Part shown: positions 26,706 through 35,283 of the stretch, one piece after another
Layout of the letters: each line of letters begins with the position of its first letter
Position numbering within the stretch: position 1 is the first letter of the stretch
From: an uncultured Flavobacteriaceae bacterium
GTDB lineage: Bacteria > Bacteroidota > Bacteroidia > Flavobacteriales > Flavobacteriaceae
DNA length: 50,719 nucleotides
Direction: 5' to 3'
Assembly (NCBI GenBank): GCA_937944485.1
Contig: CALDYU010000020.1
Span: 1-50,719, forward strand
Made by a program: the position numbers and the translations under genes
Notes under the pieces: generated by a model
Told to the model about the DNA's origin: nothing
What the model saw: only the letters and a program-made list of their open reading frames with translations
The model's database searches: none

Positions 26706-28091
26706 ATGAATTCCAAGCTTTTTCGTATTTCCTTGACTGCAGCTTTAGCAGGGTTTTTATTTGGATTTGATACCGTTGTTATCAGTGGGGCCAACCAACC
26801 TATTAAAGATATATGGGATACCAATTGGTTTTTGGGGGACACCCTATTTACTTTTCACGGTATATTCATCATGTCAATGGCCTTATGGGGTACCGTATTA
26901 GGATCACTAATTGGCGGATGGCCCTGCGATCGTTTCGGTCGTAAAAAAACCTTAATTTGGATCGGAATACTTTATTTCGTTTCAGCAATGGGTTCGGCTT
27001 TAGCTCCTGAAGCCTATAGCTTTTCATTGTTTCGATTTATTGGTGGTATTGGAGTTGGTGCATCGTCGGTAGCAGCGCCAATCTATATTTCTGAAATTTC
27101 TAGTGCTTCAAATAGAGGAAGGCTCACTGCCATGTATCAGTTCAATATTGTCTTTGGCATTTTGATTGCCTTTATTTCGAATTACCTTATTGGTGAATTT
27201 TTTACTACTGATATTTCATGGCGATGGATGCTCGGCATTGAAGGATTACCTGCTTTAATTTACACCTTATTTGTTATAAAAATACCGAATAGTCCTCGTT
27301 GGTTAATGATGAAAAAAAAGGGAGAAAATGAAGCCCTAAAGGCCATTCAATCGTTAGGCATAAATGAAGAAATAGCTAAAGCGCGTATTATAGAAATTAA
27401 AAAAGCCATCGTAAATAAGGTAGGGAAAGAGAAAGAAAAACTCTTTTCAGGAAAATATAAGAAACCCATTATATTGGCTTTTCTCTTGGCTTTTTTCAAC
27501 CAACTTTCAGGTATCAATTTTGTGCTCTATTATGCTCCTGAAATTCTCGAAAGAGCGGGCTTGGCATCTGGGGAATCATTACTCAGTTCCATTTCAATCG
27601 GAGTTATAAACCTTCTGTTCACATTTGTCGGCATTGCACTTATTGATCGGTTAGGAAGAAAGCAACTGATGCTAATAGGGTCATTAGGTTACATTTTAAG
27701 TTTGGCTATGGTAGGCTGGTGTTTTTACAGTACTGCAAATTCTTACTTACTGCTTACTTTTATCCTCATATTTATAGCTTCTCATGCCATTGGTCAGGGA
27801 GCAGTCATCTGGGTATTTATTTCAGAAATATTTCCAAATAAAATAAGAGCTTATGGCCAATCTTGGGGTACCGGTGTGCATTGGGTTTTTGCAGCAATCA
27901 TTACCTTAATTACACCAACATTTTTAGATTCAGAAATTGGAATTTTTAAAGAAAACCCTTGGCCAATTTTTATTTTCTTTGCTATAATGATGGTGCTTCA
28001 ATTACTATACGTATTGTTTATGATGCCTGAAACTAAAGGAATTTCATTAGAAGATTTAAGTGCCAAAATGAGTAATAGGGGTAAAAAATAA
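26706..28091 (+). CDS. Sugar:H+ symporter (MFS sugar porter family)
   Basis: This 461-residue protein has twelve membrane helices and the hallmarks of the sugar porter family. These are GFLFGFDTVVISGA in helix 1, DRFGRKKTL after helix 2, PNSPRWLMMK before the central loop, QLSGINFVLYYAPEI in helix 7, DRLGRKQLM after helix 8 and PETKGISLEDL at the end. Close relatives (XylE, GalP, glucose or xylose carriers) import a hexose or pentose with a proton across the inner membrane. The sugar cannot be fixed from sequence. No sugar-kinase or regulator gene is beside it. The 43-base gap after the lipoprotein gene leaves cotranscription possible. Confidence 0.92.
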   Translation: MNSKLFRISLTAALAGFLFGFDTVVISGANQPIKDIWDTNWFLGDTLFTFHGIFIMSMALWGTVLGSLIGGWPCDRFGRKKTLIWIGILYFVSAMGSALAPEAYSFSLFRFIGGIGVGASSVAAPIYISEISSASNRGRLTAMYQFNIVFGILIAFISNYLIGEFFTTDISWRWMLGIEGLPALIYTLFVIKIPNSPRWLMMKKKGENEALKAIQSLGINEEIAKARIIEIKKAIVNKVGKEKEKLFSGKYKKPIILAFLLAFFNQLSGINFVLYYAPEILERAGLASGESLLSSISIGVINLLFTFVGIALIDRLGRKQLMLIGSLGYILSLAMVGWCFYSTANSYLLLTFILIFIASHAIGQGAVIWVFISEIFPNKIRAYGQSWGTGVHWVFAAIITLITPTFLDSEIGIFKENPWPIFIFFAIMMVLQLLYVLFMMPETKGISLEDLSAKMSNRGKK

Positions 28092-28237
28092 AATTTTACG
28101 CCCAAATATGCGATTTATCGATAAAATTTGCATTATATCGAAATGAAAAACGAAATAGATTGCCGTTAATCGAATAGTTGCCCGAAAATTAGGTGATCAC
28201 TGGTCTAATTTAGTAGATTGAATAAAACTATATAAAA

Positions 28238-28366
28238 ATGGAACAGGAAATGACACTTGGCGTTAAAGTGTTAAACGGTTTCCTTAGTGTAATGATAACG
28301 TTATTAGTGGGTATTTTACTTGCTGTAATCGTCGCTCTTATTCTATGGTCTGTTGGAATATTTTAA
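28238..28366 (+). CDS. 42-residue single-pass membrane peptide
   Basis: A short open frame encodes MEQEMTLGVKVLNGFLSV and then a clean hydrophobic helix (about 18-40, ITLLVGILLAVIVALILW). It ends VGIF and TAA. The acidic start, one helix and good length for a membrane span argue for a real small protein. So does its position alone in a 600-bp gap, with a strong terminator 68 bases after the stop. I do not recognise a family. It lies between the sugar porter and the sensor kinase and may be an independent transcript. Confidence 0.6.
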   Translation: MEQEMTLGVKVLNGFLSVMITLLVGILLAVIVALILWSVGIF

Positions 28367-28434
28367 GCCTAAACAATTCACTTCCCTAGAATCTTTTTTT
28401 AATACCTACAAAAAATTATTTGACTTTTGCCTTT

Positions 28435-28467
28435 AAAAAAGGCCTTTCTACCAGGAAGGTCTTTTTT
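28435..28467. terminator. Intrinsic terminator, active in either direction
   Basis: A stem of about 15 bp (AAAAAAGGCCTTTCT against AGGAAGGTCTTTTTT, with G-T wobbles) has A and T runs at its outer ends. On the plus strand it ends the small membrane peptide transcript; on the minus strand it could stop reading from the sensor kinase gene. The rest of 28468-28702 shows nothing beyond a small palindrome, GTTAGAATCTAAC, at 28561-28573. Confidence 0.8.
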
Positions 28468-28702
28468 CTTTATACGAAATAAGTGGCTCATGTTTTAACA
28501 ATGGCACTACGTATTAAAGTGCTTCTCAAAATCGGTTCTGGGTATATAATTCCCCAATAAGTTAGAATCTAACTACGGTGATTTTGCTTGCAAAAAAGTA
28601 AATCTGTGTTGTGAAATCACAAACAGTATACTATATGTTATCCTCCATCGCAATAAAATCGAAATTCTTTATAAATTACCTAAACAACTTCGAAGCAAAA
28701 TT

Positions 28703-30052
28703 TTAAAACACTAAAGTAAATGCCGTCTTTTGAAAGGGAAGAGACTGTACACTTATACTACCGCCATGTAATCTCATAATTTGTTTTGACAAGCTTAGTC
28801 CTATTCCAGTCCCAGTATTCTTAGTAGTGAAGAAGGGAACAAATATTTCATCTATTAGTTCTGGCGATATTCCAGGGCCATCATCGTGTACCTCTAAGTA
28901 TTTTTTATTATTGGCATTTATCCCCGCAATTAATCGAACACAACCCTTTTCTTGACTTTCTAGAGATTGTTGCGCATTTTTCCCTAGGTTTAGTAGTACT
29001 TGTGTAATTTGCTTTTCATCCAAAAAGAATTCCAAACCATCAGGCGCTATAGCTATTTCGATTTTAACTTTCTTCAAATGCTTTTGCTCATCTAAAAGTA
29101 ATTTTATTTTTTCCAATAAAACATCGGCAGCGACCAATTTTTTATCGGGCTCAGGCACGCTAAGAAAATTTCTATACGACTGTACAAAACTCATCAAATC
29201 GCTCCCTTGATTTTTAATGACCTCAAGCCCTTTTGCCGTAGTATTAATTTGATCTTCTGAAAAGTTCCCAGGTTCAATTAATTTTGAACCTGATTTAAAG
29301 TAGTTCAATATAGATTCTGATATTGACGTAATGGGTGTAATGGTATTCATGATTTCATGGGTCAGTACACGAATGAGTTTTACCCAAGAATCTGTTTCTT
29401 TTTGATCTAATTCTTTATGAATATCATGAACGACTACTAGTAATAACCTATTTTCTTCAATATGAATTGGAGTGCATTTTATGCTCAATTCACGATTGCC
29501 TCTTTCGTTTCCTAATTTGTAAATAGTATTTTCAAAAGCAGTTAAATCTGCGAAAAGTGAGTAAAGATCATTGTCAATCATCTTCAGCTGTTTGACATGA
29601 TTTAAAGGACGGTAGTTCAAAAGCTCTTCTACCGTAGGATTGGCGTATAATATATGCCCTTTCGGGTTTATGGTAAAAATACCAATATCAGCTTGTCTTA
29701 ATATTTCTTGATAATACTGTTCTTGTGCTTGTTTTTTTACATAAATATCTTGAATCATCGCATTTAGCATATTCAAACTATGATTTAATTCTTCTAAAGA
29801 TTTCACGCTTAATTTTTCTGGAAAGCGCAAAGTGAAATCTTCGTTTTTAATGGCATCAAAAAAATAGGCGATTTTTCTATTTGTTTGGTTCACATAGTAA
29901 ATCAAAGAAGATGTTTGGGCAATAAGTAAAATAGCGGCGATACCACTTGCTATATACTGCTTATCAAAGAAGAAATAAACAGCTACAACGGCCGAAAGGG
30001 CTATAAAAATGATACGAAGTACCATTTGTAAATAAATATTTCTACTTACCAT
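28703..30052 (-). CDS. NtrY-like sensor histidine kinase
   Basis: This 449-residue inner-membrane kinase has two helices (about 11-28 and 33-51) and a HAMP-like linker (55-105). A PAS domain follows (about 112-215; ADIGIFTINPKGHILYANP). The dimerisation/phosphorylation segment is LTHEIMNTITPI with His232. The ATPase domain has an N-box QVLLNLGKNAQQS, a G1 box HDDGPGISPELID, an F-box FVPFFTTK and G2 GTGIGLSLSKQI. All catalytic boxes look intact. It should phosphorylate the sigma-54 activator encoded just upstream (101-base gap, same direction). Almost no periplasmic loop separates the two helices, so the signal is probably sensed in the membrane or through PAS. Confidence 0.93.
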   Translation of the reverse strand: MVSRNIYLQMVLRIIFIALSAVVAVYFFFDKQYIASGIAAILLIAQTSSLIYYVNQTNRKIAYFFDAIKNEDFTLRFPEKLSVKSLEELNHSLNMLNAMIQDIYVKKQAQEQYYQEILRQADIGIFTINPKGHILYANPTVEELLNYRPLNHVKQLKMIDNDLYSLFADLTAFENTIYKLGNERGNRELSIKCTPIHIEENRLLLVVVHDIHKELDQKETDSWVKLIRVLTHEIMNTITPITSISESILNYFKSGSKLIEPGNFSEDQINTTAKGLEVIKNQGSDLMSFVQSYRNFLSVPEPDKKLVAADVLLEKIKLLLDEQKHLKKVKIEIAIAPDGLEFFLDEKQITQVLLNLGKNAQQSLESQEKGCVRLIAGINANNKKYLEVHDDGPGISPELIDEIFVPFFTTKNTGTGIGLSLSKQIMRLHGGSISVQSLPFQKTAFTLVF

Positions 30053-30060
30053 CCTAAAAA

Positions 30061-30086
30061 TTCAAGTTCAAGTTCAAAATTCAAAT
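30061..30086. repeat. Short TTCAAG/TTCAAA iteration
   Basis: Four near-copies of TTCAA(G/A) lie in the gap between the activator and kinase genes. Such simple iterations turn up in intergenic DNA of this group and no function is implied. Confidence 0.5.
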
Positions 30087-30153
30087 TGTCCGTTATTAAG
30101 TAAAAGGTACAAAGTGCAAAGCAGAAAATTTAGTTACACCAACTACCAACCGA

Positions 30154-31527
30154 TCACTGCCTACTATTTTTCTTCAGTTTATTGTAAAGTGTTTGTCTTG
30201 ATATTCCCAATTGTTCGGCTGCCGCACTATAGTTGCCATCTTTTTGGTTTAAGGCGTTTGTTATCATCAACAATTCCATTTCTTCTAAGGTGCTAGGTCC
30301 ATTTTCAGAATAGCTAGTACTTTTAGATTCTAAAAGAAAATCGGATGGTTTTAGTACATTTCCTTCCGATAGAATAACAGCTCTTTCCATGGTATGCAGT
30401 AATTCGCGTACGTTACCTGGCCATTTATATCCCATTAATTTATCTTGAGCTGCTTGATTCATTCGAAGCCCCTGCTTCCCGTATTTATTGACAAACTTAT
30501 TCAGGTAAAAATCTGCCAAAATCAAAATATCATCTCCGCGTTCACGCAAAGGAGGGACTTCAACTTGAATCGTATTAATCCGATACAACAAATCTTCACG
30601 AAAAAGACCGTCAACAACCATTTTATCTAAATTTTCATTAGTGGCACAAATAAGACGTATATCTACGGAGATAGCCTTATTTGAACCTACACGTACTATC
30701 GTTTTGTTTTGTATAGCAGATAACAATTTGGCCTGCGTTTGCAGTGATAGATTTCCGATTTCGTCTAAAAACAAGGTGCCACCATTAGCCGCTTCAAACT
30801 TACCCGTTCGATCTTCTTTGGCGTCGGTAAATGAGCCCTTAGTGTGTCCGAAAAGCTCACTTTCAAATAAGTTTTCTGAAATAGAGCCCATATCTACTGA
30901 AATGAAAACCTCGCTTTTTCGCGCAGAAGCATTATGAAGCTCTCTTGCTATTAGTTCTTTTCCTGTGCCATTTTCTCCAGTAACCAAAACATTGACATCT
31001 GTTTTAGCCACTTTATTCACCAATTTAAGAACAGTATTCAAAGCTTTCGAATTCCCGATAATATAATTTTTATTCTGATTGATGACTTGCTTAAGATTAT
31101 CCTGCTTTTCCTTTAACTTTTTAATTTCCTTACGAGTTTTGCGTAGTTCATAAGCAGATTTTACCGTAGCAAGCAGTTTATCATTATTCCAAGGTTTTAA
31201 TACAAAATCAGATGCCCCCTCCTTTAATGCTTTTACGGCAAGGTCAACAGCACCGTAAGCGGTCATCATAATCACTGAAATCTGGGGAGCTTTTTTTTGA
31301 ATTTCTCTTAACCAAAAAAGACCTTCATTACCTGTATTCACACCAGCAGAAAAGTTCATATCTAAGAGTACAATGTCAAAATCAGTCAAATCAGGAAAAG
31401 AAGAAATCTGATTAGGATTGGATATTGTCTTTACCGTTTTATACTCAAACTGCAATAGAATTTCAAGTGCGCTTAATACACTTTTGTTGTCATCAATGAC
31501 TAGAATTTTCGAGTCTAACATAAACAT
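30154..31527 (-). CDS. Sigma-54-dependent response regulator (NtrC family)
   Basis: This 457-residue activator has a receiver domain (about 5-125; phospho-acceptor Asp56 in DIVLLDMNF, Lys111 in LKPW) and a charged linker. Its AAA+ domain runs from about 155 to 385 with Walker A GENGTGKE (184-191) and Walker B GGTLFLDEIG. The sigma-54-contacting loop is GSFTDA (231-236) in place of the textbook GAFTGA. The arginine-finger region FREDLLYRIN follows. A Fis-type helix-turn-helix ends the protein (NYSAAAEQLGISRQTLYNKLK). It could also start at the second ATG (31521). It is paired with the NtrY-like kinase and divergent from the export operon, whose sigma-54 promoter is its likely target. Confidence 0.95.
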   Translation of the reverse strand: MFMLDSKILVIDDNKSVLSALEILLQFEYKTVKTISNPNQISSFPDLTDFDIVLLDMNFSAGVNTGNEGLFWLREIQKKAPQISVIMMTAYGAVDLAVKALKEGASDFVLKPWNNDKLLATVKSAYELRKTRKEIKKLKEKQDNLKQVINQNKNYIIGNSKALNTVLKLVNKVAKTDVNVLVTGENGTGKELIARELHNASARKSEVFISVDMGSISENLFESELFGHTKGSFTDAKEDRTGKFEAANGGTLFLDEIGNLSLQTQAKLLSAIQNKTIVRVGSNKAISVDIRLICATNENLDKMVVDGLFREDLLYRINTIQVEVPPLRERGDDILILADFYLNKFVNKYGKQGLRMNQAAQDKLMGYKWPGNVRELLHTMERAVILSEGNVLKPSDFLLESKSTSYSENGPSTLEEMELLMITNALNQKDGNYSAAAEQLGISRQTLYNKLKKNSRQ

Positions 31528-31582
31528 GAATTGTAATTCTCTGTCGGTAACAAAAAATATTCCATTAATTTTAAAATCATAC

Positions 31583-31621
31583 TAAGCAAGGCCACAACCT
31601 CCCCCATTTCGGACTTGCTTA
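31583..31621. promoter_or_regulatory. Inverted repeat in the activator/export operon gap (candidate activator site)
   Basis: TAAGCAAGgCC (31583-31593) and GGaCTTGCTTA (31611-31621) form an 11-bp inverted repeat with one mismatch and a 17-base centre. It lies about 150-180 bp upstream of the sigma-54 promoter, within the range used by enhancer sites of NtrC-type activators. It could equally be a hairpin in the activator's own leader. Confidence 0.35.
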
Positions 31622-31725
31622 TGGTTTTTAAAGCTACAACAAGATAAATTCAAATTTCGAATTGTGTCTAATTTTTTGACAATATCTGTATAATTACTTT
31701 ACACTTATATGTTGATGAAATAAAA

Positions 31726-31754
31726 ATTATCGATTTAAAGTATTGATAATCAAT
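31726..31754. promoter_or_regulatory. Overlapping palindromes just upstream of the sigma-54 promoter
   Basis: ATTATCGAT (31726-31734) and ATTGATAAT (31742-31750) form an inverted repeat with one mismatch. ATTGATAATCAAT (31742-31754) is also a palindrome around a central base. The group ends 12 bases before the -24 element, so it may bind a regulator or a bending protein such as IHF. Confidence 0.4.
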
Positions 31755-31765
31755 TGTTTAATTTC

Positions 31766-31783
31766 TTGGCATATAAATAGCAA
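31766..31783 (+). promoter_or_regulatory. Sigma-54 promoter (-24/-12) for the export operon
   Basis: TTGGCATATAAATAGCAA matches the sigma-54 consensus TTGGCACGnnnnTTGCA at the -24 TTGGCA (6 of 6) and largely at the -12 (AGCA). The invariant spacing GG-N10-GC is exact (GG 31768-31769, GC 31780-31781). Transcription would start near 31793, which supports the ATG at 31807 and rules out the in-frame TTG at 31789. The divergent activator gene and rpoN in the same window strengthen the call. Confidence 0.8.
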
Positions 31784-31806
31784 AGCATTTGGCATATCAA
31801 TACATT

Positions 31807-33153
31807 ATGAAGTTAAAATTGATTTTTCAACTTATTCTCTTTCTCCTTTGCGGGGCACATCTCTTTTCACAAGAGGCTTGGACTCTAGATGAATGCGTTG
31901 CTCATGCTCTTACTCATAATCTTCAGCTTAAAGATTTCAGTTATACCTCTGATGCTGGAAGAGAGTCGTATAAGCAGTCTGTTCGCAATTTATTGCCTAG
32001 TGTGTCCGCAAGTTCAAGTTATACCATCAATTTCGGTCGAAGCACAGATCCTTTTACCAATGATGTTGTAACTACAGAGTTTTTCTCGAATCCATTTTCT
32101 CTTGACGGATTTATTGATTTGTTTCAGGGGTTTCAAAAAATAAATACAATTAAGGCATCGAAATTTTTACATAAAGCCTTAAATGAAGAAACCTTGCAGC
32201 AAAAATATCTTTTAGCTTTTCGTGTAATGGAAGCCTTTAACAACGTCCGGTTTTTTGAAGGGCTGGTTGCCATTTCTAAGGAGCAGTTGGCAGTTTCTAA
32301 AACCAACTACCAATTAGTAGAAAAACAAATTGAGTTAGGATTGATGGCAGGTGCAGATTTATATGAGGCCAAGTCAGCTTTATTAACTGATGAATTAAAC
32401 TTAACACAAAGCGAAAATCAATTGGCCGCCGCTAAACTATCTTTAATTCAAGAAATGAATTTAGAAAATGTTGCAGATATAACCATTCAATCTAAGCTTG
32501 AACAAATACAACTAATTGAGAATAAAATTGAAATGAAATCAGACTCCGTCTACGCCATAGCAAGAGAATTTTTACCCCTAATTAAAGCGCAAAAACTTCG
32601 GGCAAAAGCAGCTAAGAAACAAGTTGCTGTTTCCCGTGGAAGACTTTATCCGTCACTTTCATTATTTGCAGGAGTGGGGACTGGCTATTTCGAAACGACT
32701 CGCGATACTTTGGGTAACACCCTGCCATTTCGCGAACAATTTAGAGATAACACCTCAAGGTTTGTGGGGGTTCGATTAAATGTTCCAATTAGTAATGGTT
32801 GGTCTGCACGGTCAAGTGTGAAACAGGCTAAAATTGAGAAGCTTCGAGCGGAAAACAACTTGAAAGTACAAGAGCAGGTACTTTTTCAAACCATTCAACA
32901 ATTAGTACAAGAATACAACTCTCTACAAGTAGAAATGCATCAAAGCAATCAAAATATGGAGGCACAACGCTTGGCGTTCACCATTGCCCAAAAACGTTAC
33001 GAAAAAGGAATGATTAATGGCATTGAATTGTTTACGGCAAAAAACATTTTTGCTAACGCACAAAATGTGTATTTACAGGTAAGGCTTCGATCAGAAGTTA
33101 ATAAAAGCACCTTAGATTTCTATAGTGGTTTACCTGTATTTAATATCAATTAG
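31807..33153 (+). CDS. TolC-family outer-membrane channel protein
   Basis: This 448-residue outer-membrane efflux protein has a signal peptide (about 1-22, ending HLFSQ) and two repeats of the outer-membrane efflux fold. The first starts WTLDECVAHALTHNLQLKDF, and both contain long helices rich in A, K, E and Q (for example LRAKAAKKQVAVSRGRLYPSL). Trimers form a channel that joins a membrane fusion protein. It is the first gene after the sigma-54 promoter, so it heads the export operon; the fusion protein, ATPase and permease genes follow. The in-frame TTG at 31789 lies at or before the predicted transcription start and was rejected. Confidence 0.93.
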   Translation: MKLKLIFQLILFLLCGAHLFSQEAWTLDECVAHALTHNLQLKDFSYTSDAGRESYKQSVRNLLPSVSASSSYTINFGRSTDPFTNDVVTTEFFSNPFSLDGFIDLFQGFQKINTIKASKFLHKALNEETLQQKYLLAFRVMEAFNNVRFFEGLVAISKEQLAVSKTNYQLVEKQIELGLMAGADLYEAKSALLTDELNLTQSENQLAAAKLSLIQEMNLENVADITIQSKLEQIQLIENKIEMKSDSVYAIAREFLPLIKAQKLRAKAAKKQVAVSRGRLYPSLSLFAGVGTGYFETTRDTLGNTLPFREQFRDNTSRFVGVRLNVPISNGWSARSSVKQAKIEKLRAENNLKVQEQVLFQTIQQLVQEYNSLQVEMHQSNQNMEAQRLAFTIAQKRYEKGMINGIELFTAKNIFANAQNVYLQVRLRSEVNKSTLDFYSGLPVFNIN

Positions 33154-33206
33154 AAAGAATAAATTTCTGTAATCACGGAAACGAAAATAAAAGGAAACAA
33201 AATAAG

Positions 33207-34457
33207 ATGGATATACAACTTGAAAAGAAAAAAGGACTTAGACCCAAGCATTATGGTTACATCGCTTTAGGAGTATTGGTTCTGTTTGTAGGTTATCAAT
33301 TGCTTTTTAAAACTTCTGTTTCCACCTTTAGGACAGAAAAGGAAAAGCTCTCTATAGCAGAAGTAACGGCTGGCAAGTTTGATGACTACATAACCATAAC
33401 AGGAAACGTTGCCCCGATCACTACCATTTATATGGATGCTTACGAAGGAGGTCGTGTTACCGAAAAACTGATAGAGGAAGGTACAATGGTCAAGAAAGGG
33501 GATATTATTCTCAAGTTGGAGAACATCAACCTCTATGAACAGATTTTGAATAGCGAAAGCAATTTGGCGCTAAAACAGAATGATTTAAGATCCACTAGAT
33601 TGAACTTCGATTCCCGTCAGGTAGAAGGACGACGCTCTTTAGCAACTGCGAGTACGGATTTACAGCGTTTAAAACGAAATTTCGAACAAAATCAGGCACT
33701 TTATGATGAGGAATTGATTTCAAAGGAAGTATATCAACTGTCAAAAGAGAATTATGAGCTATCCCAGAAACAATATGATATTGTGAAAACACAGACCGAA
33801 ACAGATGATGAGCTTCGAAAAACTTCATTAACCGGATTGGATGCTGATTTGGCAAGAATGCAAAAGACACTTGGCATGGTATACCAACGGCTTGATCATT
33901 TGAATGTTCGTGCTCCAGCAGATGGACAGTTGGGATTTTTAGATGCCGAAATCGGACAAAATATTACGCAAGGCCAACGTATAGGACAATTGAATGTACT
34001 TACTGATTATAAAATAGAAGCCGATATTGATGAACATTATATCGATCGTGTAAAAAGAGACTTAGTGGCAGTATTAGAACGCAATGGCAACGAATTTCCA
34101 CTACGAGTTAGAAAAGTATATCCAGAGGTGCGAAACGGCAGGTTTCGAGTAGATCTTGTTTTTACAAAGAATAAACCAGAAACTATTCGAACGGGTCAGA
34201 GTTATAATATTAAATTACAATTAGGAGAATCAAGTGATGCCCTTTTATTACCGAAAGGAAGTTTCTTTCAGAGCACTGGTGGCCAATGGATATTCGTAGT
34301 TACTCCCGGTAGCGATGAAGCTTTAAAAAGACCTATTAGAATTGGCAAACAAAACTCTAAGTATTATGAAGTATTAGAAGGCTTAGATGCCGGCGAACAA
34401 ATTATCACGAGTAATTATGATTCATTCGGAGAAGCGGAACGCATCGTACTAAAATAA
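33207..34457 (+). CDS. HlyD/RND-type membrane fusion protein of an ABC exporter
   Basis: This 416-residue periplasmic adaptor has one N-terminal membrane helix (about 18-37; YIALGVLVLFVGYQLLF). A split lipoyl-like half (VTEKLIEEGTMVKKGDIILKLEN) precedes an alpha-helical hairpin (about 112-215; many Q, S, L and K). The second lipoyl half is VRAPADGQLGFLDAEIGQNI, followed by beta-barrel and membrane-proximal domains. It bridges the MacB-type permeases and the TolC-type channel. It lies 53 bases after the channel gene; the gap has a small stem-loop (33164-33181). The ATPase gene follows after a 70-base gap with another palindrome. Confidence 0.92.
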   Translation: MDIQLEKKKGLRPKHYGYIALGVLVLFVGYQLLFKTSVSTFRTEKEKLSIAEVTAGKFDDYITITGNVAPITTIYMDAYEGGRVTEKLIEEGTMVKKGDIILKLENINLYEQILNSESNLALKQNDLRSTRLNFDSRQVEGRRSLATASTDLQRLKRNFEQNQALYDEELISKEVYQLSKENYELSQKQYDIVKTQTETDDELRKTSLTGLDADLARMQKTLGMVYQRLDHLNVRAPADGQLGFLDAEIGQNITQGQRIGQLNVLTDYKIEADIDEHYIDRVKRDLVAVLERNGNEFPLRVRKVYPEVRNGRFRVDLVFTKNKPETIRTGQSYNIKLQLGESSDALLLPKGSFFQSTGGQWIFVVTPGSDEALKRPIRIGKQNSKYYEVLEGLDAGEQIITSNYDSFGEAERIVLK

Positions 34458-34470
34458 AATTTACAAATAC

Positions 34471-34497
34471 TGTCACATCGAGCGGAGTCGAGATGTC
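34471..34497. repeat. Interspersed palindromic repeat (ACATCGAG...GAGATGT type)
   Basis: The gap between the fusion protein and ATPase genes holds a partial palindrome built on ACATC/GATGT with CGAGCGGAGTCGA between. I recall similar units scattered in flavobacterial intergenic DNA, so it is called a REP-like unit; that memory has not been checked by a search. Confidence 0.5.
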
Positions 34498-34527
34498 TTT
34501 ATTCAAACAAGTAAAATCAATCAAAAA

Positions 34528-35223
34528 ATGATAACAATTACAAACCTTAAAAAGAGCTTTAGAACTGAAGAGGTAGAAACTTTAGCACTGAACAACGTCA
34601 ACCTAAATGTAGAAGAGGGGGAATTTACTGCAATCATGGGGCCTTCTGGCTGCGGTAAATCAACCCTTTTGAACATTATAGGCATGTTAGACAACCCTAC
34701 CGAAGGAAGCTATAATTTTGCAGGCCATGAAGTTGGCGGGCTCAAAGAAAGTCAACGCACACAACTGCGAAAGGGCAATCTTGGTTTTGTCTTTCAAAGC
34801 TTTAACCTTATTGACGAACTTACTGTATACGAAAACGTTGAACTCCCATTAATTTATTTGAAAATGGGCAAGGCTGAACGGAAAGAAAAAGTAATGAAGG
34901 TTCTAGAACGAATGAAAATTGCCCATCGCGAAAAACACTTCCCGCAACAATTATCCGGAGGTCAACAGCAGCGCGTTGCCATTTCTAGAGCTGTGGTTAC
35001 CAATCCGAAATTAATTCTTGCCGATGAGCCAACGGGTAATTTAGATTCGAAAAATGGCATCGAAGTTATGAATTTGTTGACCGAATTGAATCAAGAAGGA
35101 ACAACGATTGTAATGGTTACGCACTCCGATCGAGATTCGCATTATGCGCATCGTGTAGTGAATCTATTTGACGGTCAAATAGTTACCGAGAGCCAGAATA
35201 GGGCCATAGGCGCAACTATGTAG
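34528..35223 (+). CDS. ABC transporter ATPase of the MacB/LolD type (first, canonical)
   Basis: This 231-residue ATPase powers MacB/FtsX-type permeases. Walker A is GPSGCGKST near 39-47, the Q-loop is FVFQSFNLID, and the signature is LSGGQQQRVAISRA. Walker B is LILADEPT, the D-loop GNLDSKNG and the H-loop VTHSDRD. All are intact. In this family, ATP binding drives mechanical pumping of substrate from the periplasm through the fusion protein and TolC channel. One such gene is enough for several permeases, so it may serve the five that follow. A small stem-loop (CCCTT-AAA-AAGGG) lies in the 60-base gap before the first permease. Confidence 0.95.
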   Translation: MITITNLKKSFRTEEVETLALNNVNLNVEEGEFTAIMGPSGCGKSTLLNIIGMLDNPTEGSYNFAGHEVGGLKESQRTQLRKGNLGFVFQSFNLIDELTVYENVELPLIYLKMGKAERKEKVMKVLERMKIAHREKHFPQQLSGGQQQRVAISRAVVTNPKLILADEPTGNLDSKNGIEVMNLLTELNQEGTTIVMVTHSDRDSHYAHRVVNLFDGQIVTESQNRAIGATM

Positions 35224-35232
35224 AGACGGGTA

Positions 35233-35245
35233 CCCTTAAAAAGGG
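35233..35245. repeat. Small palindrome CCCTT-AAA-AAGGG
   Basis: A 5-bp stem with a 3-base loop sits 10 bases after the ATPase stop. It is one of several unrelated palindromes in the gaps of this operon. Confidence 0.4.
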
Positions 35246-35283
35246 AAGGTTTAGAGTTTATTCATCAATCAAAAATCTAAGTC

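Noticed and set aside
31586..31600. A second GG-N10-GC spacing on the minus strand (AGGTTGTGGCCTTGCTT) upstream of the activator gene
   Set aside because: The -12 half (TTGCT) is good but the -24 half (AGGTT) does not match TTGGCA, and it lies inside an inverted repeat. It is too weak to call a sigma-54 promoter.
31789..31797. Second copy of TTGGCATAT, 23 bases after the one in the sigma-54 promoter, and an in-frame TTG start for the TolC-type gene
   Set aside because: No GC follows at the required distance, and the TTG lies at or before the predicted transcription start. The ATG at 31807 gives a proper signal peptide.
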